Position numbers and translations under genes: made by a program. A stretch of DNA of 64,000 bases. It comes from Diploscapter coronatus (lineage: Eukaryota; Nematoda; Chromadorea; Rhabditida; Rhabditidae). The stretch spans positions 39,385,249-39,449,248 of the forward strand of contig OZ038423.1 of NCBI GenBank assembly GCA_964036155.1. The letters run 5' to 3'. Under the pieces are notes generated by a model. The model saw only the letters and a list, made by a program, of their open reading frames with translations. It had not been told where the DNA came from and did no database searches. Positions 45,932 to 62,620 of the stretch are shown in pieces (positions within the stretch are counted from its first letter, which is position 1; the number at the start of each line of letters is the position of its first letter).

Positions 45932-47973
45932 TTATGCCATGAAAGTTTTGGATGATGGCTCCGAGGTTTCCTGGTCCTTGGAAGGTCCGATAGGAGTACC
46001 TGAGATATAGGTCGGACCGGAATAGCTGTCGGACATGTAGGACGAGGACGGAGGAGGACCGCGACGGCGCGACGAGTCACTCAGAGGGGCGTAGTCAGAA
46101 GATGAACTCTAAACAGTTAAAAATATTCGTTTATGGGATTCTGGACTCGTATGAGTCCCGTAAACAAAAACACTACTTTCGCAAAAAAAAAATACTTTCG
46201 TTCAGTCCTGTTTTGAAAGCTTCATTTTTTCCTAAATTTATAAAGCTACCTCTCCAAATCCAGTTTCAGCACTTGCGCCCCCATAGATGAACCCGTCATT
46301 GGACTGAGCTTGCGGGTGCGTTTCGTGATATGGCTGATAGGAGGAGAAGTCGGATTGGCGAGGCTCGCTCAGAGGGCCGCCAACCGCGGAGCCACCACCC
46401 TCGGGGTAGCGGAACGAAGAAAAGTCCGACTGGAAAAGGTTACTCATTTCCAGTTTTTCATCTTTTTCGAAAATGCGTACTTTTCTGTGAAAATATTTTT
46501 TTTTTTTAAATACAAATACTAGGAAAGGAAATATTCTCTGAGTGCTTGTTAAAAAACTCAAGACGTATGAAATAGCGTATGCTTTGAATGGAGTATTGGA
46601 AGATAGGATTTCTTTTTCCACACTATTTCGCATGTCGTACGGTTCACAGGTTGCCTGAAAAAGTCGCATTTTACCTGCGGAGGCGGTTCGAGTTGAGTGC
46701 CGAAAGTCGACACTGGCGCGGTGTCCTTCGGGTCTCTGCAAATTTGCCGTATTTTCAAATAAAATTTGAAAAATAGGATGCCTGTAAGGTCTCCTCTGGT
46801 ACTGATCAGCCCTCTGCTGAGACTGCTGCTGATATGGCTGAGTTTCCCCGCCTCGATGTCTCTTTCTGATTTCGTCGTACGAATTACCTCTGGTGCCTGG
46901 ATCTGCGCCGTACTGAAAAGTAATTTCATGAAAAATACCAGACTTGCAACGTCTTCGAACCGCAATTTAAAAACTTACAAATCCGAAAAATACTAAATAG
47001 AAAGCAATCGATAAAATTGCAAATCGTTGTCGAAACTTGTAACAAAGTCGAAGACACTTTTCAGGCTTCCCTTAGTTTCCCCTCTTGTAAATTTCATCTT
47101 TTCTGAGAAATAGTATAGGAAGAAAAAAGAAGATGGGTACTACAAGGAGTCATTTTTATCGCAATTTTTAGCAAATATCAAAAATGACCTTCTTCCAAAG
47201 CTGCATGATCTGCGGCTTGACTTGTTCCCTGCACTTGCCTAGAAAAAGGACATTTGTGCCGACGAACGAGGCCACGCCCATTATCACGTAGAACGGCCAG
47301 CCCTGGAAATTGAAAAATCTTTTCATTTTATTATTTCTTCTGCTCATTCATTGAATAATGAAAAAGACCGTTCGTTTTTGAAAAGCTTATCTCGTTTTAT
47401 CGTTTTTTTTCGAATCATCTAATCGCACATTGCCTTTATCAAAAATTAAACCAAATTTCGAATACAACCTTAAGAAATTTCACTTTCAGTTATTTTAGAT
47501 TCAAATTTTCTCCATATAGTCTATAATCTTGAACTTACTTTGGGTCCGAAGTGTTTCTCGGGAGGCAGCTTCATTCTGGAGTACCTCAAACTGGCCAGAA
47601 CCAGAGCCGTCGCCGGCAGGCAGCGAGTCACCATTATCTGAATCCTACTTTTTATCATTTTTAAAAATAATTTATGATTTCAGAGGAAAAACCAACTTGT
47701 ATTTTGAAATTGACAGTTTTAAATAGAAAATTTCCAAAGTTGAACAGTAATATTTCGACAAGTCTAACACATTCAATTGCTCTTCCAGAATGATGAAAAT
47801 TTGTTAGATATTTTAATAGAAAGAGACTTAAAAAATTGAAAAAGGTTTCCAACCTCGGATTGGCACTTGTTGAGCGTTTCCTGGACCTCTTTCCGCTCGT
47901 CGGAGGACATTTTGTTGAACAGGAACTGGATCTGTTCCGATGTCAATTTTCCAAATCCGTCGCTGTCGCTCAT
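45932..47973 (-). CDS. OCIA domain-containing protein (OCIAD1/2-like)
   Basis: Seven exons in phase: 47854-47973, 47539-47637, 47189-47302, about 46779-46913, about 46676-46734, about 46250-46433, 45932-46108. The OCIA domain spans about residues 8-111: TSEQIQFLFNKMSSDERKEV, ETLNKCQSE, LPATALVLASLRYSRM, then GWPFYVIMGVASFVGTNVLF and GKCREQVKPQIMQLW, with the two conserved Cys and two hydrophobic helices. The rest is a disordered Gln/Ser/Pro tail containing a duplicated SDFSSFRYP / SDFSSYQPY motif, ending SSKTFMA. OCIAD proteins sit on mitochondria or endosomes and affect complex assembly or signalling; which applies here is unknown. Intron 4 starts with GC instead of GT. Intron 5 holds a hairpin. 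A TTTCAG acceptor lies five bases before the ATG. Confidence 0.88.
46555..46658. repeat. CGAAATAGTG hairpin, copy with GTACGAC stem
   Basis: Left AAGACGTATGAAATAGCGTA, right CACACTATTTCGCATGTCGT then ACGG. Short stem. Lies in intron 5 of the OCIA-domain gene. Confidence 0.7.
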
Positions 47974-47978
47974 TTTAT

Positions 47979-47981
47979 CTG
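47979..47981 (-). promoter_or_regulatory. Probable spliced-leader acceptor of the OCIA gene
   Basis: CTTTCAG followed by ATAAA and the start ATG at 47973. No upstream coding exon is in phase. Confidence 0.55.
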
Positions 47982-48085
47982 AAAGTAAGAAAATCAAATA
48001 AATAAATAAAAATAAGCACGATTTTCAAAAATATCAGACTAACGAAATTCACAAACACATACGCGTAAACGACGACAAGCATTGT

Positions 48086-48615
48086 ATAGTCTATCCTGAG
48101 TAAGTGAATACTGTATACATTTTGCAACTTCGCTCGCTCAGGCTCCGCCCACTTTTTCCTGCTCTGCCGAATTGAATGATCCCTCAGTTTCAAACGATTT
48201 TTTTTTTCGATTTTTCTTGATATTTTTGCGAAAAATCTTTATAATTATATCCTAATTATCTTTCTGGCTGACCAATTAACTGGTTAATTAGGTGCAATAT
48301 TCAGTTAGTTGGAGACAGTGAACTAACTCTTTTCGTTTTCAAACTTGAAAAATTAAAAACGTTATTTCTGACGATAAAATGCCTCAAAACGATCAAAAAT
48401 CGATGAAGCGTCGCTCTACAGAGTTAATTGATCAACCAGAAAGATAATTAGGATATAATTATAAAGATTTTTCGCAAAAATGTCAAGAAAAATCGAAAAA
48501 ATCGTTTGAAAACGGAGGATCATTCAATTCGGCAGAGCAGGAAAAGGTGGGCGGAGCCTGAGCGAGCGAAGTTGCAAAATGTATGCAGTATTCGCTTACT
48601 CAGGATAGACTATAC
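48086..48615. mobile_element. Fold-back MITE (530 bases, ~190-base arms)
   Basis: The left arm begins GTATAGTCTATCCTGAGTAA, the right arm ends TTACTCAGGATAGACTATAC. The arms differ at only a few positions over about 190 bases, so the insertion is recent. The spacer of about 150 bases has no open frame. It lies about 110 bases upstream of the OCIA gene start. Confidence 0.9.
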
Positions 48616-49101
48616 GAAACTCATCTTTGCCAGTGGCAACGAGCTTCAATGTTTGCTCATTTTCGTAGAATCGTAATTGTTTCTTCGAAATTCTCAATGA
48701 AATCGACGTGATTTCTGTATTTAGGAGTTTCTGGATGAATTCAGCAAAATTTTCATTTCTTCAAAAGTTTTCCTTCTCCCACGCAAGCCATTGCATTGTT
48801 TTCTTTCTCAATTTTACTCTTCGAATTGTTTATTCGATATTTTTTCAGGTTTGAATTTTACAAGATCATTCCGTCATCTGTATTCTGTAACATGATAGGC
48901 AATAACCAGATTAGGTACCTATGTGCTTCAAAAAGCAATTTTCAAAGGTATAGATTTTCTTCCAGTTTCATCTCAGAATTTTATTCGCTTTACAAATCTT
49001 AACTTTTGGTAGTTAACTAAAGCAAGCATTTTGAGCAGATGAAACTCTTAAAAGAAAATCGTCGGCTTATGAATGAACATCAAGGAATGTGTAGATACCC
49101 T

Positions 49102-50180
49102 TTAGAAAATGATGATGCAAAATAAATAAATGAAGGACGCAAAATAAGGCCAAATTAGGATACGTAAGTTGAGGGATGAATTTGAAAAGGGCACAGAACT
49201 ACAGCATTTTCTCTCGTAGGTGAAATGGCCGTGCTCGATCTTCTCGATTGGGTCCGAATCGTTGCACTAAATTCGAATTAGTTTTTCTGCTAGTTTCTTT
49301 TTTCTAAACAAGATTGTTTTTATTTTTGCATCAGTAATTCTAATTCTTGTAATACAAGTTGAAAATCAACTTCTCCAAAAAAATTTACGGTATTCGTTCG
49401 AAATATAAATAGAAAAAAACTAGTCCAATTTGAATTTGTGATCAAATTTAGGGTTTTCTGAGATCTAAAACAAAAATCGAATCCCCATAGCAAAGGCATT
49501 TCAACTACAAAAATCTCAAAATTCAAATTGAGAAAACTACATAGAATGAACCGTGGAGAAGGTTACCCTGTCTTCCAAACCTTTGCACTCATGTCGACTC
49601 AACGCACATCTGAAAGTCTTATCATGAAAGAGATCGTTTTTCATAGGAACAGCTCTCATAAGCATTCAACAAAAACAGCGTTGGATTTAGAAGAAAACAA
49701 ACTGCTTACCTTCCTTCAACGTACGAGGCAATGTCAAAATTCCGGTAGGTTCCTTCGGTGTACGACAAAATTTTCACGCAATAAATCACGCTTCTAGGGC
49801 AAGTGACCTCCTAAAGTTGAATCCTTGACTTTTGCGATAAAAATGTTGAAAATTCAAAGACTCGGTGATATTTTGAAAGTTTCTTTGAAGATTTCTTTAT
49901 TTTGGATGTTTCAAAAAGACGAGCACAAAATTTGATTTTTAATTTTCAAAACAAGCTACAGAGAACTTTCACATACCGAATTCATCTATCAGTTTTTTTT
50001 TATTTTGCACCTGAATAATAATTGTAGGAAAAGTACCTTGACGAAACTCTTATTGATTATGGTCCGATTTTGAACGGCTTTCTTGAATTCGTCTCCTCTT
50101 AGTCGGTAATTATGGCATTTTAATTGCTTAGAGTCGATTAGTGGAATGACCAAATGGAACAACCACAAATGCAGGTTCAT
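49102..50180 (-). CDS. Ly-6/three-finger domain protein, ODR-2/HOT-like, probably GPI-anchored
   Basis: Four exons in phase (50037-50180, 49710-49810, 49567-49609, 49102-49266) give 150 residues. Signal peptide: MNLHLWLFHLVIPLIDS. Cysteines follow the Ly-6 type spacing: LKCHNYR, VTCPRSVIYCVKILSY, EGRCALSRHECKGLEDRCN, then the CC pair in RKCCSSVPF. The C-terminus is hydrophobic (ILIWPYFASFIYLFCIII), as for a GPI-attachment signal after SNSS. Nematode members of this family (ODR-2 and its HOT relatives) act at neuronal surfaces; that role here is inference. The canonical final Cys-Asn pair is not seen after CCSS, so the domain is divergent. Another Ly-6 subfamily is possible. Confidence 0.72.
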
Positions 50181-52297
50181 AGGGAATAAATTGTGAATCC
50201 AGCAAGTCTTTTCTTTCAACTTTTCACTATCCTCTGCCTAAATTTAAAAAAAATGCAAAGATTAGGAAATATGGAAAGGTCAATCAATATTTAGAAAAAT
50301 TGATAATTCTAAAAAGTATTAGAGAAATGGTGTCAAAAATCTGAATTTTTCATAATATCATCATCTCAGATTTTCCACATTGCTTCAATATGAGCATAAA
50401 GAAATCATAACAATCAATATTCGATAAAATTTTCAAAGATACTAACTCTCAAATACAGTACTTCCTCAATTCTAAAGAGAAACTGAACGATTACACATCT
50501 CATGTTTGTGTTTGAAAAGTCGCAAGAAAAATGCTTGGGAAGGTGAGACGAGGCATACTGTAAAGAGGAATGAAATGGGTAAGAGAAATGAAAATATCGA
50601 CTGGCAGAACGGAATTTGAACGACACAAAGATGATTGAGAGATATCAAAAAGAGCACGAAAGAACGAGAGAATACAGATATGCAGAATACAAAAACAAAA
50701 ACAGGCTCGTGTCTCAAGAAAACTTGGCCAACAAAAAAAACATTCAACCAAATTTCAAAACTTCCAAACGACATGAGATTATTTCAGAAAGATAGGATAG
50801 TTGTCAAAACTCGAATTCAGATACTTTCTGATGTTATTGTAGCCAGTTAGGTGGTAGCGAGTGAAACTTTTTTGAATAAAAAGTGGCAAAAAATACTTGA
50901 AATTCCAAACTAAATTACTCTATCCAGAAAGCAAATAACGAAAATGTTCATCAAAAGAGCTTATAAAAAAGTTTATGAACCATGAATGGATGAATGCGCA
51001 GCTGAGTCTAAACACCAACTATTCGATGATGGATGCGTTTTGACTTGCAATAAATGCAGATTGGTGAAAAATAAGTGAAAAATTAGAAAGGAAATAAACT
51101 TACGGCATATGAAAGGAAGATGGTGTCTCCAGGGAAATAAAAATTTTTTACAAATATTCCACACATTTGATTTAGATGAGATTAAAATTTCTCCCGAACA
51201 GATTTTAATTCCTTTAGAATGGCGAGATTTTTTGTCATATTTTGTGAAGCAAAAAATAATCTCGGTTTGTCTGTGCTCTCTTCATTTCTTATATTGAAAG
51301 TCGATTTCTCGCATCTCGCATGCTGGAATGTCTTTTTGATTATCGAATGCAAAGAGCAATGGCAGGCAAAAGTCAAACTGCCAAACTGCGGAAAATCAGA
51401 AAGCAGAAGGGAAATTTGGCTGATTGAAGGCAAAGTCGAGAAAACGAGTAGAAAATGAAAAAGTTGCTTGTTTTTAGGCGGATTTGACTCATATCGAACA
51501 TTCGCAGATGGCCAATTCAAAGAAGTCGATTGCACTGTTTATTTCTTGTCGGCTGTGTAAGAAAGATGATCACCACACAAAGAAAATCTTTGTAGCCCTT
51601 ACTGCACTATGCATAATTTGATGTCATTCAAATAAGTTAGAATTCTTATTTTAAAACTTTCCCGTCAACTTATCGATTTTCGAAAATGGTCATAGTTAGA
51701 TAAAATGAGGAATTTTTCATGGGCTATCCAATGCTGAAAACCACATTCGATTTGGTCCACAAATAAGGAAGTTACAAATTTTCTTTCCGACACATGGTCG
51801 AAAAAATCAAAAAATTAGCATAACTCCGCCCACTTGCATTTTTTCGAAAAAAAATAAGTAAAATAGCAAAAATCGACTATTTGGAAACCTGAAAATGGAA
51901 GATATTTTAAATGTAAAGGATATTAAATAGTTGATTCAAAAAAATAAGTTTAAATAATTCTTTTCTGAAATTTCTTGATACCTTGCATATCCCATGTTTT
52001 ATATATGAATTTTTCAGATTTTCAAATGGCAAGTTGATCACAAGTTATTTCTTATTTTTCAGAGAAAAATCTTCGGCGATAAGAATTTCCGCGAGGTAAT
52101 TTCGCTCAAGTTGATCGCGCTTTTTCGAAAGAACAGATTTAAGAATAGAGAATGTTTGAAAAAAGACGAATTTTGAAATTTTCTACTCTTTTTCCATTAT
52201 TTTTTTCTTTACTCAGACCTGGAACCTTAGGCCTGAGCTTGATCGCAATGGGCCTGAACCTGACCTGAGGCCTAAAATTCAGGTCCAGGCCTTGAAG
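50181..52297. other. Intergenic
   Basis: No gene supported. At 52205-52295 there is a local CCTGAGGCCT/AGGCCT repeat rich in CTGA, just past the chemoreceptor stop. Confidence 0.4.
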
Positions 52298-54232
52298 TCA
52301 CATGTATGCATCTGGTGAAACTTGGTTGAATTTCAAAAATTCAGGATGAATCCACAGCATGATCCATGGCGGACTGAGATAGGATAGATCAGCAGCCAAT
52401 GACTGTGCGATGAGCATGTAACCAAAATAGCTGTTGATGGAGTAGCTAATTCCATTAATGTAAAAAATCACCTGAAATGTGAGTGCTAAGGATCGAATAA
52501 TGATGAGGAAAAATTTGATGGCCAAGTAGTTGACAGAATAACGAATTTTTGATTTGGAAGGGAAGACTCAATGAAGAATGTGAGACACATTTTCAAGTCT
52601 ATCTGTTTTTTTTTCTATTTTTCACAGACCCTACCCCCATAATGAATTGTCCTCCAAGAGAAGTGAGCATTATCCCCGAAATGATGAGAAGTCGTTTTTC
52701 AATTTTTTTTACACTGTGAATTGTGAGGCGACGAAGACGTATAATTGTAGTTAGCGTGAGAGATCCTCCAATGAAAAATGTCGACGACGTTACGATCATC
52801 GTGCATGTCGAATTGCGTAACTGAATGAAGTCAGGTTAATTTTTGCCAATGCTACAGGATTATTGTTTCATTTTATTCGATCATAATCATGGCTATTTTC
52901 CTTTGCCCATTTATCCATATTTTAAAGGTTATGTTGCCAACTTTCACTATTTTTCTTGATCTCTGCTGCACAATCTTATTAGTCGCAATTTCACATCTTC
53001 GTATTACAGTCTAATAAAGCCGCGTTTTCAGTTTCATTCAATACCAATGTCGTTCACTTACGCAATGCATTCATTAGATATCACCTCAGCTGAAGCAAAG
53101 AAGTCATAATTCAGTTACAAGGCAGACATGCTATCATTAATGTTTCATAATTTTCAAAGGTGTGATTAGTTATACTTACCCAGTCGATTGTTTTCAAATA
53201 ACCCATGGAAAAACTGTTATCTGGTAACAGATTGAAGAAAGCTTGTGAAAATAAAATATGCCAAGAGAAGCAAAACGACAAAATGAACATTATGATGATC
53301 ACCCATTTTAGGTTGGAACGCCAAAACTGAAAAAAGATAAAATTATTATTAAACATTGTCATTGGCTGAGGTAATCAGAATAATTCTAGTGCGGATTTCA
53401 CAAACAATTATTATTTCTGCAAAATTTTGCACGACAAACAACTATTTTTCATTAATTTATCAATCATATACTAATTTTTTGCTTATGAACTTCTCAAATA
53501 GATCATAATTAATTCTATCCTTGAAGTCAAGAGCTAGTTAAATAAATTTACCCTTTCATATCCAATTCCAAAGAACGCTGATGAGAATCTGTTGAAAGTA
53601 ATCGCAGTGACAGAGAACATTGACAGGTACATGAGAATATATGTGGAGAAATAAACCAAAGTTAGGTAATATCCTGAAAAAATATTTATTTTTTTTTAAA
53701 TGCACAATTTATTGTGAACAGAGCTGAGACGAAATTGAAATTTTTAAATTCGAAATCGAAATGGCTCAAAAACCCTCGAAATGTCGACTTTCGAAATCGA
53801 AATTTCGTCTCAGCTCTGATTGTGAATACCTAGAGGTAGCCAAACGAGAAATCCTTTCACGAGGCCTGTGTTGAGAAATCGTATTATTATCGATAGTATA
53901 TAATTTGCTATGTTCTGAAAATTTTCCAATGGTATCCTGCATCAGGTGAAGAGGCATTAACTTGGATTTTTAAAATCTTTTCCACGAATTTAACTCCAAA
54001 AATCAAATTACACTAAAATCCTCACAATAACTCCATCCAATACGAACAATTTGTAGAAAGACAGTTTGGTGTATGACCCGGAAATGATATAATTCAACAC
54101 TCGGAAGTAGTTCAATAGGCTAGGTAGTCCATAAACCATTTGGAAGCAGAAGACCCAAACATGTTTCTGCGATAATGGAAAATCGAGTACGGATGAATTG
54201 CCATGAACGGAGATTTCTGATATGTTAAACAT
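52298..54232 (-). CDS. Nematode seven-transmembrane chemoreceptor, Srg-like
   Basis: Start ATG at 54232 (MFNISEISVHGNSS). Exons: about 54008-54232, 53830-53918, 53552-53672, 53180-53330, 52630-52825 and 52298-52490. Helical segments in order: VWVFCFQMVYGLPSLLNYF; FYKLFVLDGVIV; NIANYILSIIIRFLNTGLVK; LVYFSTYILMYLSMFSVTAI with TFNRFSSAFFG (position of the family's NR motif after helix 3); WVIIIMFILSFCFSWHILFS; IVTSSTFFIGGSLTLTTIIR; LIISGIMLTSLGGQFIMG; YFGYMLIAQSLAADLSYLSP. The FQ..YG.PSLL.Y opening and the NRFS motif fit the Srg superfamily. Stop at 52298. Ligand unknown; expression in sensory neurons is expected for the family. Confidence 0.75.
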
Positions 54233-55088
54233 TTGTCTAAAATTGCACCAAATATGAAAAATTATCGGATTTGGATATATTTCAAACGTGAATAAGGAAT
54301 TTTTTTTTTAAATCGGACTCTTTTATACAAAAAACGAGGAATAAAACGAAGAAATCATAAATCTAATGAATGTTACAATTGGACAAGTACGATAAAGCAG
54401 GTTGCTTGTGCATGATAAATGTAATTTTAGTCTAAGTTTTTCTCGTACAAGCCAATTACCCCTTTCTCGTATAGGCATAAAAATTGCAAAAAGTAATAAT
54501 TTCCATATTTCTGTATTAGTGATGATATTATAACAGCTAAAATTTTTTGTAATTGAAGATTAAAATTAGTTAAGATCAAAATTTCAAAGATAAGCAACAT
54601 GAAACGATGCTATAATCTCAAGCTATAATTTTAAATAACTGAAAATGGTACAGACAACGAGGGTTCAATGTGTAATCTTTACCTAAAAATTAACGTTGAA
54701 ATTAAATGTTCACTAAATTTCAAAGTTATATTTTAGCATCGATTTTCTTCCTAATTGCATGGTTTCTTTTGGTGGCATTAAATTCGTCCTGTTCATAATT
54801 GGCATGTATCACGGCGATTTGGAAATGTCGCAACGACGCAACCGGCGCAACGTGCGAAATAGTATATAGGGATAGGGGAGGTTAGGAATTGCTCTCTCGC
54901 TTTTGCACACTATTTCGACGTTGCGTCGGTTGCGACAATTCTAGAACGCCTGTATCACATTTCGAGTTAAGAGCTCATGAAACTCGATAATTATTAGCCG
55001 AAAGAGTAAAGATACTCACATGAATATTTTATTAAGAATTAGTATCCTTAAATTTTATCCATGGAAAATTACTGATTGGAAGAAGTGA
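54233..55088. other. Intergenic with one hairpin
   Basis: AT-rich, no gene supported, contains the hairpin at 54817-54950. Confidence 0.4.
54817..54950. repeat. CGAAATAGTG hairpin, copy with GTCGCAACGACGCAAC stem
   Basis: Left TTTGGAAATGTCGCAACGAC then GCGCAACGTGCGAAATAGTA; right CACACTATTTCGACGTTGCG then TCGGTTGCGACAATTCTAG. Stem of about 38 bases built from repeated CGCAAC units. Confidence 0.85.
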
Positions 55089-55861
55089 CTATTTATCAAG
55101 AAGTTTGTATTGCAAGCACGGCTTCACTTTATCGTTCGGTATTATCAGAAAGACTCCATCCAATTTGAGTTGCCTAAGAAATGAAAAAAGTGACACGTGA
55201 GTATAGTTCATATAATTTACCAAATCATATCCATTCCATACTTTATTTGAGGAGCGCATGTTTTCGTCCTCTTCAAATCGCTAAATTAGTTTTTTAACTC
55301 GATATAAGACGCGGGACAGGGTTATAAAATTTCGTAGCTTTTTCTGTTAAAATTGTTTTTATTTAAATTTCTTGTGGATTCGTACAGTACTTTTGCATGC
55401 AATTTTTCTTATCAATTTTCATTATAACTCGTTTATGTAATAAACTTTTTGTTGAAAAATGATAAAATCACAGATAACGATGATAAAATAATAAATGAAA
55501 AAATGATAATAATTTATTGTTCTGGTCAAACGAATTGACAGATCGTGTGTTGAAAAATAGGAAAAAGCGAGAGGCAGAGGAAATTGCGTATCATCATTTT
55601 CAGCGTCTCTCGCTGACTCCTTTCTCTGCACTCTAGCCTCCCTCTTTGCGCATAGTCGTGGCGCGCATTTCCCTCAACGGCGCTCTTTAACGCACATGAA
55701 CTGTCACTTCATTTGGCCGATGCAATAGTAAATATCGAAAATTTTGAAGGAGAGAAAAGTAAATGTTAATTTAAGTTTGACCGAATTTACCTGAATGGAG
55801 TCAAGCAAATTGTGTTGATTATCAAATTGTCGTTTTGCATATCACGTTTTAATTCACAATC
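55089..55861 (-). CDS. Two terminal exons of an unrecognised gene
   Basis: Exon 55791-55861 (DCELKRDMQNDNLIINTICL then TPF) splices in phase to 55089-55173 (QLKLDGVFLIIPNDKVKP then CLQYKLLDK and stop). Both junctions have good acceptors (TTATTAG, TTCTTAG) and GTAAAT as donor. The 5' part is not found with confidence; a hydrophobic run (LIAILFFVFYRWI) near 56130-56170 could be its signal peptide. Function unknown. Confidence 0.45.
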
Positions 55862-57158
55862 CTAATAACACAGAGAAGAGAGATTTTGCATGTCTGCGAT
55901 ACAGCAAATCAAAGTTAATAAATCAGCATTTTTAAAAATATTTGGCCACAAAACGTCATTGAGTTGCAAAAAAATGTTTAATTTTATTATCAAGAATGCA
56001 AATTGTGACTCTATTTGATATAAAAACTCGTTAAATTTATTAAAACGAATTTTAGAAAATCCAACATTTTTTGCAACTAAATGATAGAATTCGAAAGATG
56101 TCGATTGGATATTGAAAATTATAAGAAAAACTCAATCCAACGATAAAATACAAAGAACAATATCGCAATCAATGTCTTATGATTTTCTTTAGAAATGAAC
56201 TTGGAAGGTAATTTCGAAGGATAAAAGGCTGCAATTGGATATGAAGTTGAATAAACTTTGTAGTTTTCTCTCTCCCGGAAAGAATAAGAGATAAAAATGC
56301 AAAGGACTATAAGAGTTTGAAAAGTGTAAGAAAAATAAGACTAAAGAAATGTCTATGATTTGAGCAATTTTGTTGTGGATTTCATATAAAACGCTGATCA
56401 ATTTTAGTGTAAGTTAAATGGACTACAAAAATTAAATAATAGTTATTATTAGCGTTTTATAATTGATAAGCTTTCAACTGATCAGAAAGTTAAGCACGTT
56501 TGCAAGCGCAAAAAGTTGTCCGAAATCGGAAATGAAATAGCAGAAAACAGGCGAATGATTAATAATTTTCAAGGCAACAGAAAAATCCGATAAAAAAGGT
56601 CAAAATAAGATAGACAAAAATTCGTACAAACAGTTTACCGGCTTTTAAAATCGCATATAAATAGATGATAATTTTATGGTGATGCTGCTAAATCTTCGCG
56701 CAGATAAATAATATTCTTGCTCAAAGTTAAGGCTATACCCCGATTTGAATGAAAATTACGGTAACTTTTGCGACAATGAAGAGAAATCTCATAGCAATGA
56801 ACAAAATTCGATGACTAAATTTACGAATAGCGATTAGTTGTGTTAAAAATTGCGGAAACATGGAAATTTCTAAGAAAAACCATTCAAATGATCTGACAAT
56901 AAAATAATGTAAGCATTAAATAATCTTTCGGCGGGTATTTTTTTCTTGTCAAGTCAACTAAAAGTGTATCATTTTGAATGAGTCGCAAGTCTAATTCGAT
57001 ATGAATTTGATCGTTATCAGTTCCATTTGATTATTGTAATTTTGAATTTTTAAACAAAAAATAGTTTCTAACTTTCAGTAGGAATAGCTTTCGTTGATTC
57101 ATAGAATCGAATAGGAACAGGGATTTGAAGGAGCCGAAGAATTTACAGGATTGCAGAA
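55862..57158. other. Intergenic or intronic
   Basis: AT-rich. Possibly holds the missing 5' exon of the gene ending at 55089. Nothing else is supported. Confidence 0.35.

Positions 57159-62620
<5,462 letters not shown>

Noticed and set aside
50414..51535. Overlapping Phe-rich open frames
   Set aside because: Translation of purine/pyrimidine-skewed intergenic DNA in several frames; no exon structure.
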